Shown here: positions 5,391 through 12,835 of the stretch, in pieces
Numbering within the stretch: the stretch's first letter is position 1
Layout of the letters: each line of letters begins with the position of its first letter
Assembly (NCBI GenBank): GCA_900538465.1
Contig: UPXV01000048.1
Coordinates: 1 to 12,835 of the forward strand
DNA: 12,835 nucleotides
From: an uncultured Erysipelotrichaceae bacterium
GTDB lineage: Bacteria > Bacillota_I > Bacilli_A > Erysipelotrichales > Coprobacillaceae
Reading direction: 5' to 3'
Notes under the pieces: model-generated
Databases searched by the model: none
What the model was told of the DNA's origin: nothing
Seen by the model: only the letters and a program-made list of their open reading frames with translations
Position numbers and translations under genes: made by a program

Positions 5391-8075
5391 ATGGCAGAGA
5401 AAAAAGCTGTAAAACAAGAAGCCCCAAAGGCTGAATTGACTAATGAACAAGTTGATGCTCATATTGATGAATTAGTTCAAAAAGCACTAGGAGCTTTAGA
5501 AAAATTTGAATCATTTGATCAAGATGCTGTTGACTACATCGTTGCTAAATGTTCTGTTGCTGGGTTAGACCAACATGGTGTTTTAGCTGAAGCTGCAGTT
5601 AACGAAACTGGTAGAGGTGTTTTTGAAGATAAAGCTGTTAAAAACTTATTCGCTTGTGAATATGTAACAAGCAATCTTCGTCACTTAAAAACAGTTGGAA
5701 TTATCAATGAAGATCCTTTAACTGGTGTTACTGAAATTGCTGAACCAGTTGGTGTTATTTGTGGTATTGTTCCAACAACAAATCCAACTTCTACAGTTAT
5801 TTTCAAATCTTTAATTTCATTAAAGACAAGAAACCCAATTATCTTCTCATTCCATCCATCTGCTTATGAAAGTTCAGTTATGGCTGCTAAAGTCATGAGA
5901 GATGCTGCAATTGCTGCAGGAGCTCCTGAAAACTGTATTCAATGGATTGAAATCAGAGGATCTATGTATGCAACAACTGCATTAATGAATCATCCAGGTG
6001 TAGCAACTATCTTAGCTACTGGTGGTAATGCAATGGTTAAAGCTGCTTACTCTTGTGGTAAACCTGCTTTAGGTGTAGGTGCTGGTAACGTTCCTGCATA
6101 TGTTGAAAAATCTTGTGTATTAAAAAGAGCTGTTAACGATATCGTATTATCAAAATCATTCGATAATGGTATGATTTGTGCTTCTGAACAAGCTGCTATC
6201 GTTGACCATGAAATTTATAAAGAATTTAAAGAAGAAATTTCTCGTTTCAAAGTTTATTGGGTCAATGAAGCAGAAAAAGCTAAACTTGAAAAATATATGT
6301 TTGGTGCTGAAGCATATAGCGATAAAGTCAATGAAGTGGGAACTGTTAATGCTAATGTTGTAGGTAAAGATGCAACTTGGATTGCTGAACAAGCAGGATT
6401 TAAAGTACCTGAAGATACTCAAATCTTACTTGCTGAATGTAAAGAAGTTGGACCTAATGAACCATTAACAAGAGAAAAATTATCTCCAGTATTAGCTGTT
6501 TTAAAAGCAACTTCTACAGAAGATGGTATTGCTAAATCAGCTGCAATGGTTGAATTTAATGGATTAGGACACTCAGCTGCTATCCATACTCAAAATCATG
6601 ACATTTCAGTTGAATTCGGATTAAAATGTAAAGCAATTCGTGTTATCGAAAATGCTCCATCTACATTTGGTGGTATTGGTTCTGTTTATAATGCATTCAT
6701 TCCTTCATTAACATTAGGATGTGGATCTTATGGACACAACTCAGTATCAAATAACGTAAGTGCTGTAAACTTATTAAATATTAAGAGAATAGGGAGACGT
6801 AACAACAATATGCAATGGGTTAAACTTCCTCCAAAAATCTACTTTGAAAGAAATTCAATTAGATATTTAAGAGACATGAAAGTCATGGAAAAAGCCATGA
6901 TTGTTACAGATAGAGGTATGTACAATCTTGGTTATGTAGATAAGATTGAAGATGTTATCAAGAGAAGACGTAACAAAGTCAAAATGGAATTATACTTTGA
7001 TGTAGAACCAGATCCAAGTATCGACACAGTTAACGAAGGTGTTGAATTAATGAGAAAATTCCAACCAGATGTTATTATCGCATTAGGTGGAGGTTCTTCA
7101 ATGGATGCTGCTAAAGTTATGTGGTTAATGTATGAACATCCAGAAGTTAACTTTGATGATATCAAACAAAAATTCATGGATATCAGAAAACGTGCTTTCA
7201 AATTCCCTGAATTAGGAAAGAAAGCAAGATTAATCTGTATCCCAACAACATCAGGAACTGGATCTGAAGTTACACCTTTCGCAGTTATCACTGATAAGAA
7301 AGCTAACAAGAAATATCCATTAACTGACTACTCATTAACTCCAACAGTTGCAATTGTTGACCCAGAATTCGTTATGAGTTTACCAGCTGCTATTGCTGCT
7401 GATACAGGAATTGACGTATTAACTCATGCAGTTGAAGCATATGTATCTATCTTAGCTTCTGACTTTACTGATGGATGGGCTAAACAAGCTGTTAAGTTAG
7501 TATTTGAATACTTAGAAAGATCTGTTAAGAATGGAACAAATGATCCTGAAGCAAGAGAAAAAATGCATAATGCTGCAACAATTGCAGGTATGGCATTCGC
7601 AAATGCTTTCTTAGGTATGAACCACTCATTAGCTCATAAGATCGGTGGAGAATGGCATATTCCTCATGGTAGAACAAATGGTATCTTATTACCACATGTT
7701 ATTAGATACAATGGTACTGTTCCAACTAAGTTAAATATCTGGCCTAAGATTGAAAACTATAAAGCTGATGTGAAATACATGGAATTAGCTCAATTAATTG
7801 GATTAAATCCTAAGACTCCAGCTGAAGGTGTTGCAATGTTTGCTGATGCATGTGAAGAATTATGTGCAAAAGTTGGTGTTGCTTGCAACGTAAAATCTCA
7901 AGGTATTGATAAAGCAGCTTGGGAAGAATCAGTTCATAGAATGGCTATGAATGCTTATGAAGATCAATGTACACCAGCTAACCCTAGAATGCCTATGGTT
8001 AAAGATATGGAAGCTATCTTAAGATTGATCTATGATTATGAATCAAAATTTGCTGATAAAGCATTGAAAAAATAA
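5391..8075 (+). CDS. adhE: Bifunctional aldehyde-alcohol dehydrogenase AdhE
   Basis: An 894-residue fusion that converts acetyl-CoA to acetaldehyde and then ethanol with two NADH, regenerating NAD+ in fermentation; the family forms cytoplasmic spirosome filaments. The N-terminal CoA-acylating aldehyde dehydrogenase half (about 20-450) has the catalytic Cys263 in NGMICASEQ. The C-terminal iron-dependent alcohol dehydrogenase half (about 475-890) has GGGSSMD (566-572) for the cofactor and Fe ligands D675, H679 (DVLTHAVEAY), H745 and H759 (NHSLAHK... HIPHG). Both active sites look intact. Compared with E. coli AdhE (catalytic Cys246) there are about 17 extra residues at the N-terminus, a Lys/Ala/Glu-rich stretch. 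GGAGG lies 7 bases before the ATG. Codon choice is more uniform (GCT, GTT, GAA, CCA, TTA) than in neighbours, suggesting high expression. Monocistronic: terminators on both sides. Confidence 0.98.
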   Translation: MAEKKAVKQEAPKAELTNEQVDAHIDELVQKALGALEKFESFDQDAVDYIVAKCSVAGLDQHGVLAEAAVNETGRGVFEDKAVKNLFACEYVTSNLRHLKTVGIINEDPLTGVTEIAEPVGVICGIVPTTNPTSTVIFKSLISLKTRNPIIFSFHPSAYESSVMAAKVMRDAAIAAGAPENCIQWIEIRGSMYATTALMNHPGVATILATGGNAMVKAAYSCGKPALGVGAGNVPAYVEKSCVLKRAVNDIVLSKSFDNGMICASEQAAIVDHEIYKEFKEEISRFKVYWVNEAEKAKLEKYMFGAEAYSDKVNEVGTVNANVVGKDATWIAEQAGFKVPEDTQILLAECKEVGPNEPLTREKLSPVLAVLKATSTEDGIAKSAAMVEFNGLGHSAAIHTQNHDISVEFGLKCKAIRVIENAPSTFGGIGSVYNAFIPSLTLGCGSYGHNSVSNNVSAVNLLNIKRIGRRNNNMQWVKLPPKIYFERNSIRYLRDMKVMEKAMIVTDRGMYNLGYVDKIEDVIKRRRNKVKMELYFDVEPDPSIDTVNEGVELMRKFQPDVIIALGGGSSMDAAKVMWLMYEHPEVNFDDIKQKFMDIRKRAFKFPELGKKARLICIPTTSGTGSEVTPFAVITDKKANKKYPLTDYSLTPTVAIVDPEFVMSLPAAIAADTGIDVLTHAVEAYVSILASDFTDGWAKQAVKLVFEYLERSVKNGTNDPEAREKMHNAATIAGMAFANAFLGMNHSLAHKIGGEWHIPHGRTNGILLPHVIRYNGTVPTKLNIWPKIENYKADVKYMELAQLIGLNPKTPAEGVAMFADACEELCAKVGVACNVKSQGIDKAAWEESVHRMAMNAYEDQCTPANPRMPMVKDMEAILRLIYDYESKFADKALKK

Positions 8076-8089
8076 AAGAAATTTTCTTT

Positions 8090-8122
8090 AAAGACGTTGT
8101 TGATTGCAACGTCTTTTCTTTT
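8090..8122 (+). terminator. Intrinsic terminator after adhE
   Basis: AAAGACGTTG (8090-8099) and CAACGTCTTT (8107-8116) form a perfect 10-bp stem with a 7-base loop, then TCTTTT. The sequence between the stop codon and this stem also contains a small AAAGAAA/TTTCTTT dyad. Confidence 0.93.
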
Positions 8123-8172
8123 GTCGTAAAATAAAGAAAAGGGATTTCATTATCTAGGAATGGGGAATCATT

Positions 8173-9462
8173 ATGAAATTTAGGAAAGCCAATTTAAAAG
8201 CAAAGCTTTGTCAATTAGCTTTAATTCCAGTGATATGTTTGGGTTTTGCAACATTGATTATTGCTTCTGTAAGTGTTTATATATCAACTGCAAATGAGAC
8301 AAAAGATGGTTTAAAGAATCTTGCTTATATGCTTCATCAAATGTGTGAAATAGATGGTCAAGGGGATTATTGGATAAGGGATAATCATTTGATGAAAGGA
8401 CAAGATATTTTTGATAATAATTATAAAATTGTAGATAATATTAAAGCTTTTACAAGTATAGATGCCACTATTTTTTATGGTGATACCAGAATGATAACAA
8501 CTATTCATGATGATGGAAAACGTGCAATTGGGACTCATGCCCAAGAAGATGTGATACAAACAGTTTTAAAAGAGGGTAAAGATTATTTTTCTAGGCAGAT
8601 TTCTATTAATGATGTTTCTTATTTTGGGTATTATACACCTCTTACCAATTCAGATGGAAGTATTATTGGAATGGTTTTTGTGGGTAAGGCTAGAATAGCA
8701 GTTATTGAAGCTGTTATGACAACTGTTTTTTGGATCTTTTTATTAACTGTGCTTGTTGCTGGAATGACTTCTTTCATTTCTATGCATTATGCTCGTAATG
8801 TTGTTTATTCAATCGAGAAAACAAAAGAGTTTTTAGGAAATATTGCAAAAGGAAATGTTGAACAAGAGGTTGATCCTCATATAACTTCACGAGCAGATGA
8901 AATAGGTGAGATGGGAACTTTTTTAGAGGATTTTAAATTGTCAATTAATGAAATGGTAAGTACTGATTCATTAACAGGTCTTTACAATCGAAGAAGCTGT
9001 GAAGCTGTTTTGAAAAATATGATGGATGAATATAAGACATATAAAACGGAATCCGTTATTGTTATGGGGGATGTTGATTTGTTTAAAAATATTAATGATA
9101 CATATGGACATCAGTTTGGTGATGTTGTTTTACAACAACTCTCTAAGATTTTTACCGAACATATGGAACATAAAGGGATTGTTTCACGCTGGGGTGGAGA
9201 AGAATTTATGTTTGTTTATGAACGTATGCCATTAGAAAGAGTACGTATTCACTTAGAAGAATTAAGAGATTGTATTAATCAATTACAACTTTCATATAAA
9301 GATGAGATGATACATGTTTCAATGACTTTTGGCGTTGCTGTTTGTCATCAGGAATCGGATTTAAAGAGTTTAATTCAGTTGGCTGATGATAATATGTATT
9401 ATGGAAAGAAACATGGGAGAAATCAAATTGTTATTTTTGATAGTGAGAAAGGAGAAGAATAA
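8173..9462 (+). CDS. Membrane-bound Cache-HAMP-GGDEF diguanylate cyclase
   Basis: A 429-residue sensor enzyme that should make cyclic di-GMP from two GTP. Layout: TM1 (about 13-38), extracytoplasmic sensor (about 39-172), TM2 (about 177-203), HAMP-like linker (about 205-260), GGDEF domain (about 262-424). The sensor contains DATIFYGDTRMITTI...GKRAIGT... and YYTPLTNSDGSIIGMVFVG, the pattern of single-Cache domains that bind small organic ligands. The catalytic motif is GGEEF (341-345), with DVDLFKNIND (300-309) and YGHQFGD (311-317) intact, so it is expected to be active. The product-inhibition motif RxxD expected at about 332-335 is absent (EHKG). GGGGA (8162-8166) precedes the ATG by 6 bases. 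The stop codon overlaps the next gene by one base, so the two are co-translated. No confident promoter is seen after the adhE terminator. Confidence 0.93.
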   Translation: MKFRKANLKAKLCQLALIPVICLGFATLIIASVSVYISTANETKDGLKNLAYMLHQMCEIDGQGDYWIRDNHLMKGQDIFDNNYKIVDNIKAFTSIDATIFYGDTRMITTIHDDGKRAIGTHAQEDVIQTVLKEGKDYFSRQISINDVSYFGYYTPLTNSDGSIIGMVFVGKARIAVIEAVMTTVFWIFLLTVLVAGMTSFISMHYARNVVYSIEKTKEFLGNIAKGNVEQEVDPHITSRADEIGEMGTFLEDFKLSINEMVSTDSLTGLYNRRSCEAVLKNMMDEYKTYKTESVIVMGDVDLFKNINDTYGHQFGDVVLQQLSKIFTEHMEHKGIVSRWGGEEFMFVYERMPLERVRIHLEELRDCINQLQLSYKDEMIHVSMTFGVAVCHQESDLKSLIQLADDNMYYGKKHGRNQIVIFDSEKGEE

Positions 9463-10337
9463 TGTATAAACAACCACAAAAACAATTTTTTCAATTACAA
9501 AGTGATGAACTTACAGACTTATTAAAACAAATGAAATTTCAAATCAATGATTTTGGTTTATGGGAAAGTCAAGAAAGTAAAAAAATGAGTTTTATAACAA
9601 GTGATATTGAGATTGTCTATTATATAAAAGGTGGTTCTTCAACGAGTATTGGAGATAAAAAATATCAATGTCCTCCAGGAAGTATTTTAATTTTAGAACC
9701 ATTTCAATTGAATGTATCTGATAATAGAGATTATGATGAATGTTCGTATTATTATTTTCATTTTGATATTGAACCTGTTTATTTAAAACAACAATTCTTT
9801 AAATTGTTAACAAAACATGGGAATGTTATTTATCCTGACGAAATAAGAAACTTTGAAGACATGTTAAGCCGTTTACAAAATGAAGTTGAAAATAAAGAAA
9901 TAGGATATGTGAGTATGATTACTTCTGCTTTGATGAGAGTTGTTATAGAAATTATGCGTGCTCAACTTAAACGGGGAGAAGATATTCCTATTGAAAAGGT
10001 TCGTTCTTCACAGATTAGATTAATCAATGATTCTGTTAACTATATTCAAGATCATTTTTTTGAAACTGTTCGATTAAGAGATTTAACAAGAGAATTAGGT
10101 GTTTCTAATGGGGCATTATATAAAGCGTTTATGAATATTTTAGGTGTTCCTCCAGGAACATATATTCATCAACAAAAAATTCAATATGTACAAAAGAAAT
10201 TATTAGCAGGAGAAACACTTACCAATATTGCTCAAGAAGCAGGGTTCTGTTCACCATACCATCTTTCTAAGGCATTTAAACAAATGACAGGATTAACTCC
10301 AAAACAATATCGTCAAAGTATGAAAATGATGAAATAA
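9462..10337 (+). CDS. AraC-family transcriptional regulator with cupin sensor domain
   Basis: A 291-residue regulator. The N-terminal half (about 40-115: DIEIVYYIKGGS... PPGSILILEP... YYYFHFDIEP) matches the AraC cupin ligand-binding domain. The C-terminal pair of helix-turn-helix motifs spans about 190-285: RLRDLTRELGVSNGALYKAF, then TLTNIAQEAGFCSPYHLSKAFKQ and the family ending TGLTPKQYR (277-284). The ATG overlaps the last base of the diguanylate cyclase stop codon, and its ribosome binding site GGAG (9451-9454) lies inside that gene, so the two form an operon. Its likely target is the reductase gene 100 bases downstream, whose promoter region carries a two-copy direct repeat (inference). 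The ligand is unknown. Confidence 0.93.
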   Translation: MYKQPQKQFFQLQSDELTDLLKQMKFQINDFGLWESQESKKMSFITSDIEIVYYIKGGSSTSIGDKKYQCPPGSILILEPFQLNVSDNRDYDECSYYYFHFDIEPVYLKQQFFKLLTKHGNVIYPDEIRNFEDMLSRLQNEVENKEIGYVSMITSALMRVVIEIMRAQLKRGEDIPIEKVRSSQIRLINDSVNYIQDHFFETVRLRDLTRELGVSNGALYKAFMNILGVPPGTYIHQQKIQYVQKKLLAGETLTNIAQEAGFCSPYHLSKAFKQMTGLTPKQYRQSMKMMK

Positions 10338-10369
10338 AAAATATATATAGAAAAATGTATATGTTTTTT
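10336..10369 (+). terminator. Possible weak A/T-only terminator after the AraC gene
   Basis: The 14 bases at 10336-10349 can pair with 10356-10369 around a GAAAAA loop, all A-U apart from two G-U pairs, and the 3' arm ends in six T. It starts almost at the AraC stop codon. Such a weak stem may terminate only partly, and the same bases form part of a direct repeat that may instead be an operator. Confidence 0.3.
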
Positions 10370-10391
10370 GATAGAAAAGAATATGTTTTTT
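10347..10391. repeat. Two-copy direct repeat upstream of the reductase gene, candidate AraC operator
   Basis: ATAGAAAA occurs at 10347-10354 and 10371-10378, and ATATGTTTTTT at 10359-10369 and 10381-10391. The copies are thus about 22-24 bp apart, two helical turns, with a 2-base difference inside. AraC-family proteins typically bind direct repeats just upstream of, or overlapping, the -35. The second copy ends over the -35 position of the candidate promoter here. Binding is an inference. Confidence 0.5.
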
Positions 10392-10411
10392 TCCTTTGTA
10401 AGTGCTATCAT
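10384..10411 (+). promoter_or_regulatory. Candidate activator-dependent promoter of the reductase gene
   Basis: Extended -10 TGc-TATCAT (TG at 10403-10404, hexamer 10406-10411). The -35 position (10384-10389, TGTTTT) is poor, as expected for a promoter that needs an activator. TATAGT at 10411-10416 is an alternative -10. The ribosome binding site GAAGGA (10426-10431) follows. Confidence 0.4.
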
Positions 10412-10437
10412 ATAGTAAGAAGAAAGAAGGAAAAATT

Positions 10438-12366
10438 ATGATGAAATTATTAGAACCAATTCAAGTTGGTAAAATCACGTTGAAAAACAGAATTATGTTT
10501 CCACCAATGACAACAGGTTATGAAGATCGTGATGGAACGATTGGGAAACAAAGTTTCAACTTTTATAAGCGTTTGGCCCAAGGTGGTGTTGCTTATATTG
10601 TTTTAGGAGATGTTGCTCCTGTGAACACAGTCTCTCCTACACCAAAATTATATCATGATGAACAAATCCCAGCTTATCAAGCTTTGGCAGATGCATTGCA
10701 TGAATATGATTGTAAACTAGGGATTCAGATTTTCCATCCTGAATATGATGTAGATGCTTTAGCAGAATTATTTAAAAAAGGCGATATGCAAGCTGCTCGT
10801 GCAAAATTACATCATGATATGATTCACTATATTGATGAAGTGAGCGAAGAACAACTTACAGTTATTTTAGATAAAATTGCAGCATGTGTTAAACGTGCAA
10901 AACAAGCTGGAGTAGATGTTGTAGAAGTCCATGGAGATCGTTTGGTTGGAGCTTTATGTTCAACAATTTTAAATCATCGTACAGATCAATATGGTGGGTC
11001 ATTTGAAAACAGAACACGTTTTGCTTTAGCAGTTGTGAGAACGATTAAAGAGAATGCTCCTGATATTTGTATTGATTATAAGTTACCAATTGTTACTGAG
11101 AATCCATTGCGTGGTAAGGGTGGTTTGAAAATTGATGAAGCTGTAACGTTTGCTAAAATATTAGAAAAAGCAGGAGTTGACATGATTCATGTTGGTCAGG
11201 CTAATCATACTGGAAACATGAATGACACAATTCCAGCAATGGGAACACAACCTTATTGCTTTATGTCACAGTATACAAAACAAATTAAAGCTGCTGTCTC
11301 AATTCCTGTATCGTCAGTTGGTCGAATTCTTACACCTGAAAATGGTGAAGCTTTAATAGAAAGTGGTGTTTGTGATATTATTGGATTAGGACGTTCTTTA
11401 TTAGCAGATCCTGATTATGTTGATAAGTTAATTCATGGTCAAGCTAAGCGTATTAGACATTGTATGATGTGTAATAAAGGATGTACGGATGCTATTCAAA
11501 ATCGTCAATTTTTAAGTTGTGTACTTAATGCTGAAAATGGTTATGAATATGAAAGAGTCATTACTCCCTCAGAACATAAAAAGAAAGTTGTCGTTGTTGG
11601 CGGTGGAGTCGCTGGTATGGAAGCCGCAAGAGTAGCAAGATTAAAAGGTCATGATGTTGTTTTGTTTGAAAAAGAAACTTCATTGGGTGGTCAATTAAAT
11701 ATTGCATGTGTACCACCAAGAAAATCAGAAATGTTAAGAGCAATTCATTATTTAACAAATGAAATGAAAGAATTAGAAATTGATTTAAGATTAGGAGAAG
11801 AGATTTCATCTCATAGTCTTCTTGAAGAAAAACCAGATCATGTTATTGTGGCAGTTGGAGCAGATAATGTTATTCCACCAATAGAAGGCAGCAAGCAACC
11901 ACATGTCTTAGATGCTTGGAAAGTTTTAAATCATGAACAATTACCAAGTGGTAAAGTCGTAGTGATTGGTGGTGGCCTTGTTGGTGCAGAAACAGCTGAA
12001 TTATTGGCTGAAATGGGATGTCATGTTTCGATTGTTGAGATGTTGGATGAAATTGCTAAAGAGGAGTCTTCTACTGTCAAACCAACAATGTTTGAAACAT
12101 TTGAAAAACATCAAGTTCAATTAATGCCAAAAACAAAGGTAACATCAATAACATCTACAACAGTAGAAGCAGAAGGTGAAAACGGAAAAATTTCTATTCC
12201 TTGTGATTATGTTGTTTTGGCTGTTGGAGCAAAACCACATCCATTTGATGTTTCTGTATTATTAGAAAAAGGAATTGATGTAAAAGTTGTTGGAGATTGT
12301 CATGAAAAAGCATCTGATATTAATCATGCAATTGAAGAAGGTTATTTAGCTTCTTATTCTATATAA
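10438..12366 (+). CDS. bilR: Old-Yellow-Enzyme/Fe-S flavin reductase, probable bilirubin reductase BilR
   Basis: A 642-residue relative of 2,4-dienoyl-CoA reductase, BaiCD/BaiH and enoate reductases. The FMN TIM-barrel (about 3-335) begins LLEPIQVGKITLKNRI and holds HRTDQYGGSFENR. A 4Fe-4S cluster motif Cx2Cx3Cx11C follows (C342, C345, C349, C361). Two Rossmann folds complete it: VVVVGGGVAG (384-393, FAD) and VVVIGGGLVG (507-516, NAD(P)H). Where 2,4-dienoyl-CoA reductase has catalytic Tyr166, this protein has the tetrad HGDR at 165-168 (164-167 if translation starts at the second Met). I recall HGDR as the signature of BilR, the gut enzyme reducing bilirubin to urobilinogen; this is from memory, unchecked. 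An ene-reductase for another substrate remains possible. Start choice: an in-frame GTG at 10402 has no ribosome binding site, whereas GAAGGA (10426-10431) precedes the paired ATGs at 10438 and 10441. Probably under the adjacent AraC regulator. Confidence 0.8.
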   Translation: MMKLLEPIQVGKITLKNRIMFPPMTTGYEDRDGTIGKQSFNFYKRLAQGGVAYIVLGDVAPVNTVSPTPKLYHDEQIPAYQALADALHEYDCKLGIQIFHPEYDVDALAELFKKGDMQAARAKLHHDMIHYIDEVSEEQLTVILDKIAACVKRAKQAGVDVVEVHGDRLVGALCSTILNHRTDQYGGSFENRTRFALAVVRTIKENAPDICIDYKLPIVTENPLRGKGGLKIDEAVTFAKILEKAGVDMIHVGQANHTGNMNDTIPAMGTQPYCFMSQYTKQIKAAVSIPVSSVGRILTPENGEALIESGVCDIIGLGRSLLADPDYVDKLIHGQAKRIRHCMMCNKGCTDAIQNRQFLSCVLNAENGYEYERVITPSEHKKKVVVVGGGVAGMEAARVARLKGHDVVLFEKETSLGGQLNIACVPPRKSEMLRAIHYLTNEMKELEIDLRLGEEISSHSLLEEKPDHVIVAVGADNVIPPIEGSKQPHVLDAWKVLNHEQLPSGKVVVIGGGLVGAETAELLAEMGCHVSIVEMLDEIAKEESSTVKPTMFETFEKHQVQLMPKTKVTSITSTTVEAEGENGKISIPCDYVVLAVGAKPHPFDVSVLLEKGIDVKVVGDCHEKASDINHAIEEGYLASYSI

Positions 12367-12372
12367 TGATAT

Positions 12373-12403
12373 AAATACGTTGTCTTTGATGACGTATTTT
12401 TCT
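12373..12403 (+). terminator. Intrinsic terminator after the reductase gene
   Basis: AAATACGTTGTC (12373-12384) pairs with GATGACGTATTT (12388-12399) around a TTT loop, including two G-U pairs, and runs into TTTTTCT. The stop codon is only a few bases upstream. Confidence 0.88.
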
Positions 12404-12408
12404 ATAAT
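12380..12408 (+). promoter_or_regulatory. Promoter of the small membrane protein gene, overlapping a terminator
   Basis: TTGTCT (12380-12385), a 17-bp spacer, and a perfect TATAAT (12403-12408). The -35 hexamer lies in the ascending arm and loop of the preceding terminator, and the -10 begins at its last T. Transcription would start near 12414, only about 17 bases before the ATG. Confidence 0.6.
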
Positions 12409-12430
12409 ATAAGTGAAGAGGTGATTTTCT

Positions 12431-12775
12431 ATGAAAGATATGATGAGAGTTTTTTTAAGTGGGGGTCTATTGATTTCACTGATTACGCTTATTGGGTGGT
12501 GGCAGCTTTTTAAAAAAGCGGGATACCCAGGATGGTATGCAATCATTCCATTTTATAATTTATATATTTTTTGTGAAATGGTTACAGGAAGTGGTTTTCT
12601 TTTCTTGTTTATGTTTATACCAATTTTGAATGCAATTATGTTGATATATTTAATATATCGTTTAGCAAGAGTCTTTGGTCATGGTTTGTTAATGACTTTG
12701 GGATTAATATTTTTGTATCCGTTATTTATTCTTGTTTTGGCTTTAGGCAGTTCTTCATACAATCCAAATATATAA
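12431..12775 (+). CDS. Small membrane protein, DUF5684-like
   Basis: A 114-residue hydrophobic protein with membrane segments at about 8-26, 56-77 and 84-105. The stretch W24-N43 (KKAGYPGWYAIIPFYN) followed by a hydrophobic segment ending in IPILN (63-67) is the pattern I associate with DUF5684, small membrane proteins of unknown function in Bacillota. No catalytic residues are evident. GAGGTGAT (12418-12425) lies 5 bases before the ATG, an almost full match to the 16S anti-Shine-Dalgarno end. It appears to be a separate unit behind its own promoter; its terminator is not seen before the window ends. Confidence 0.8.
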   Translation: MKDMMRVFLSGGLLISLITLIGWWQLFKKAGYPGWYAIIPFYNLYIFCEMVTGSGFLFLFMFIPILNAIMLIYLIYRLARVFGHGLLMTLGLIFLYPLFILVLALGSSSYNPNI

Positions 12776-12835
12776 AAAGGGGCTGTAACGAATAAATAAA
12801 TCGATATAGTTTCTAAATACGCAAAAACGGACAGT
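12776..12835. other. Right window edge: possible terminator arm or insertion sequence end
   Basis: The sequence GGGGCTGTAACG (12780-12791) resembles the terminal bases of some Bacillota insertion sequences (an IS1182-like end comes to mind, unchecked). The final AAAAACGGACAGT (12823-12835) looks like the first arm of a bidirectional terminator whose second arm lies outside. Neither reading can be settled here. Confidence 0.25.

Noticed and set aside
6932..7309. 125-codon open frame on the minus strand within adhE
   Set aside because: It lies wholly inside the conserved alcohol dehydrogenase half; no ribosome binding site or recognisable protein features. The other antisense frames in adhE and the reductase were dropped for the same reason.
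10402..10437. GTG start of the reductase
   Set aside because: No ribosome binding site, and it overlaps the likely -10 region; GAAGGA favours 10438 or 10441.

Overview
The window reads as chromosome of a low-GC Gram-positive gut anaerobe. It is strongly A/T-biased, has Bacillota-type ribosome binding sites (GGAGG, GAGGTGAT), compact intrinsic terminators and lipobox lipoproteins. It also carries a fermentative bifunctional AdhE and an anaerobe-type flavin/Fe-S ene-reductase. My guess is an Erysipelotrichales/Coprobacillaceae-like or clostridial commensal; this is an impression from protein style, not a search result.

Left part (1-2770): an AT-rich edge with tight hairpins, then two divergent lipoprotein genes. 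On the minus strand is a surface serpin (382-1560) with an intact inhibitory hinge. On the plus strand is an unrecognised 251-residue lipoprotein (1987-2742). Each ends in an intrinsic terminator that abuts or overlaps its stop codon. The roughly 400-base gap between them holds a candidate operator dyad.

Middle (2818-8122): a BrnQ branched-chain amino acid carrier with a GTG start; then a well-supported yybP-ykoY (Mn2+) riboswitch with its own promoter and a switchable terminator, controlling a CaCA-family cation exchanger; then adhE behind a strong promoter that overlaps a degenerate Rex-like site. The riboswitch implies that the exchanger, which by family would be called Ca2+/Na+, serves manganese export.

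Right part (8173-12775): a membrane diguanylate cyclase with a Cache-like sensor overlaps by one base an AraC-family regulator. The regulator is followed by a two-copy direct repeat, an extended -10 promoter and a three-domain Old-Yellow-Enzyme/Fe-S reductase. That enzyme has His-Gly-Asp-Arg where 2,4-dienoyl-CoA reductase has its catalytic Tyr, which is the signature I associate with the gut bilirubin reductase BilR. A small DUF5684-like membrane protein closes the window, and its promoter -35 sits inside the preceding terminator. The last 60 bases look like the edge of another unit (terminator arm or insertion sequence end).

The most notable items are the riboswitch-exchanger pairing, the likely bilR with an adjacent AraC regulator and candidate operator, and the surface serpin. 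I found no CRISPR array, tRNA, rRNA or complete mobile element.
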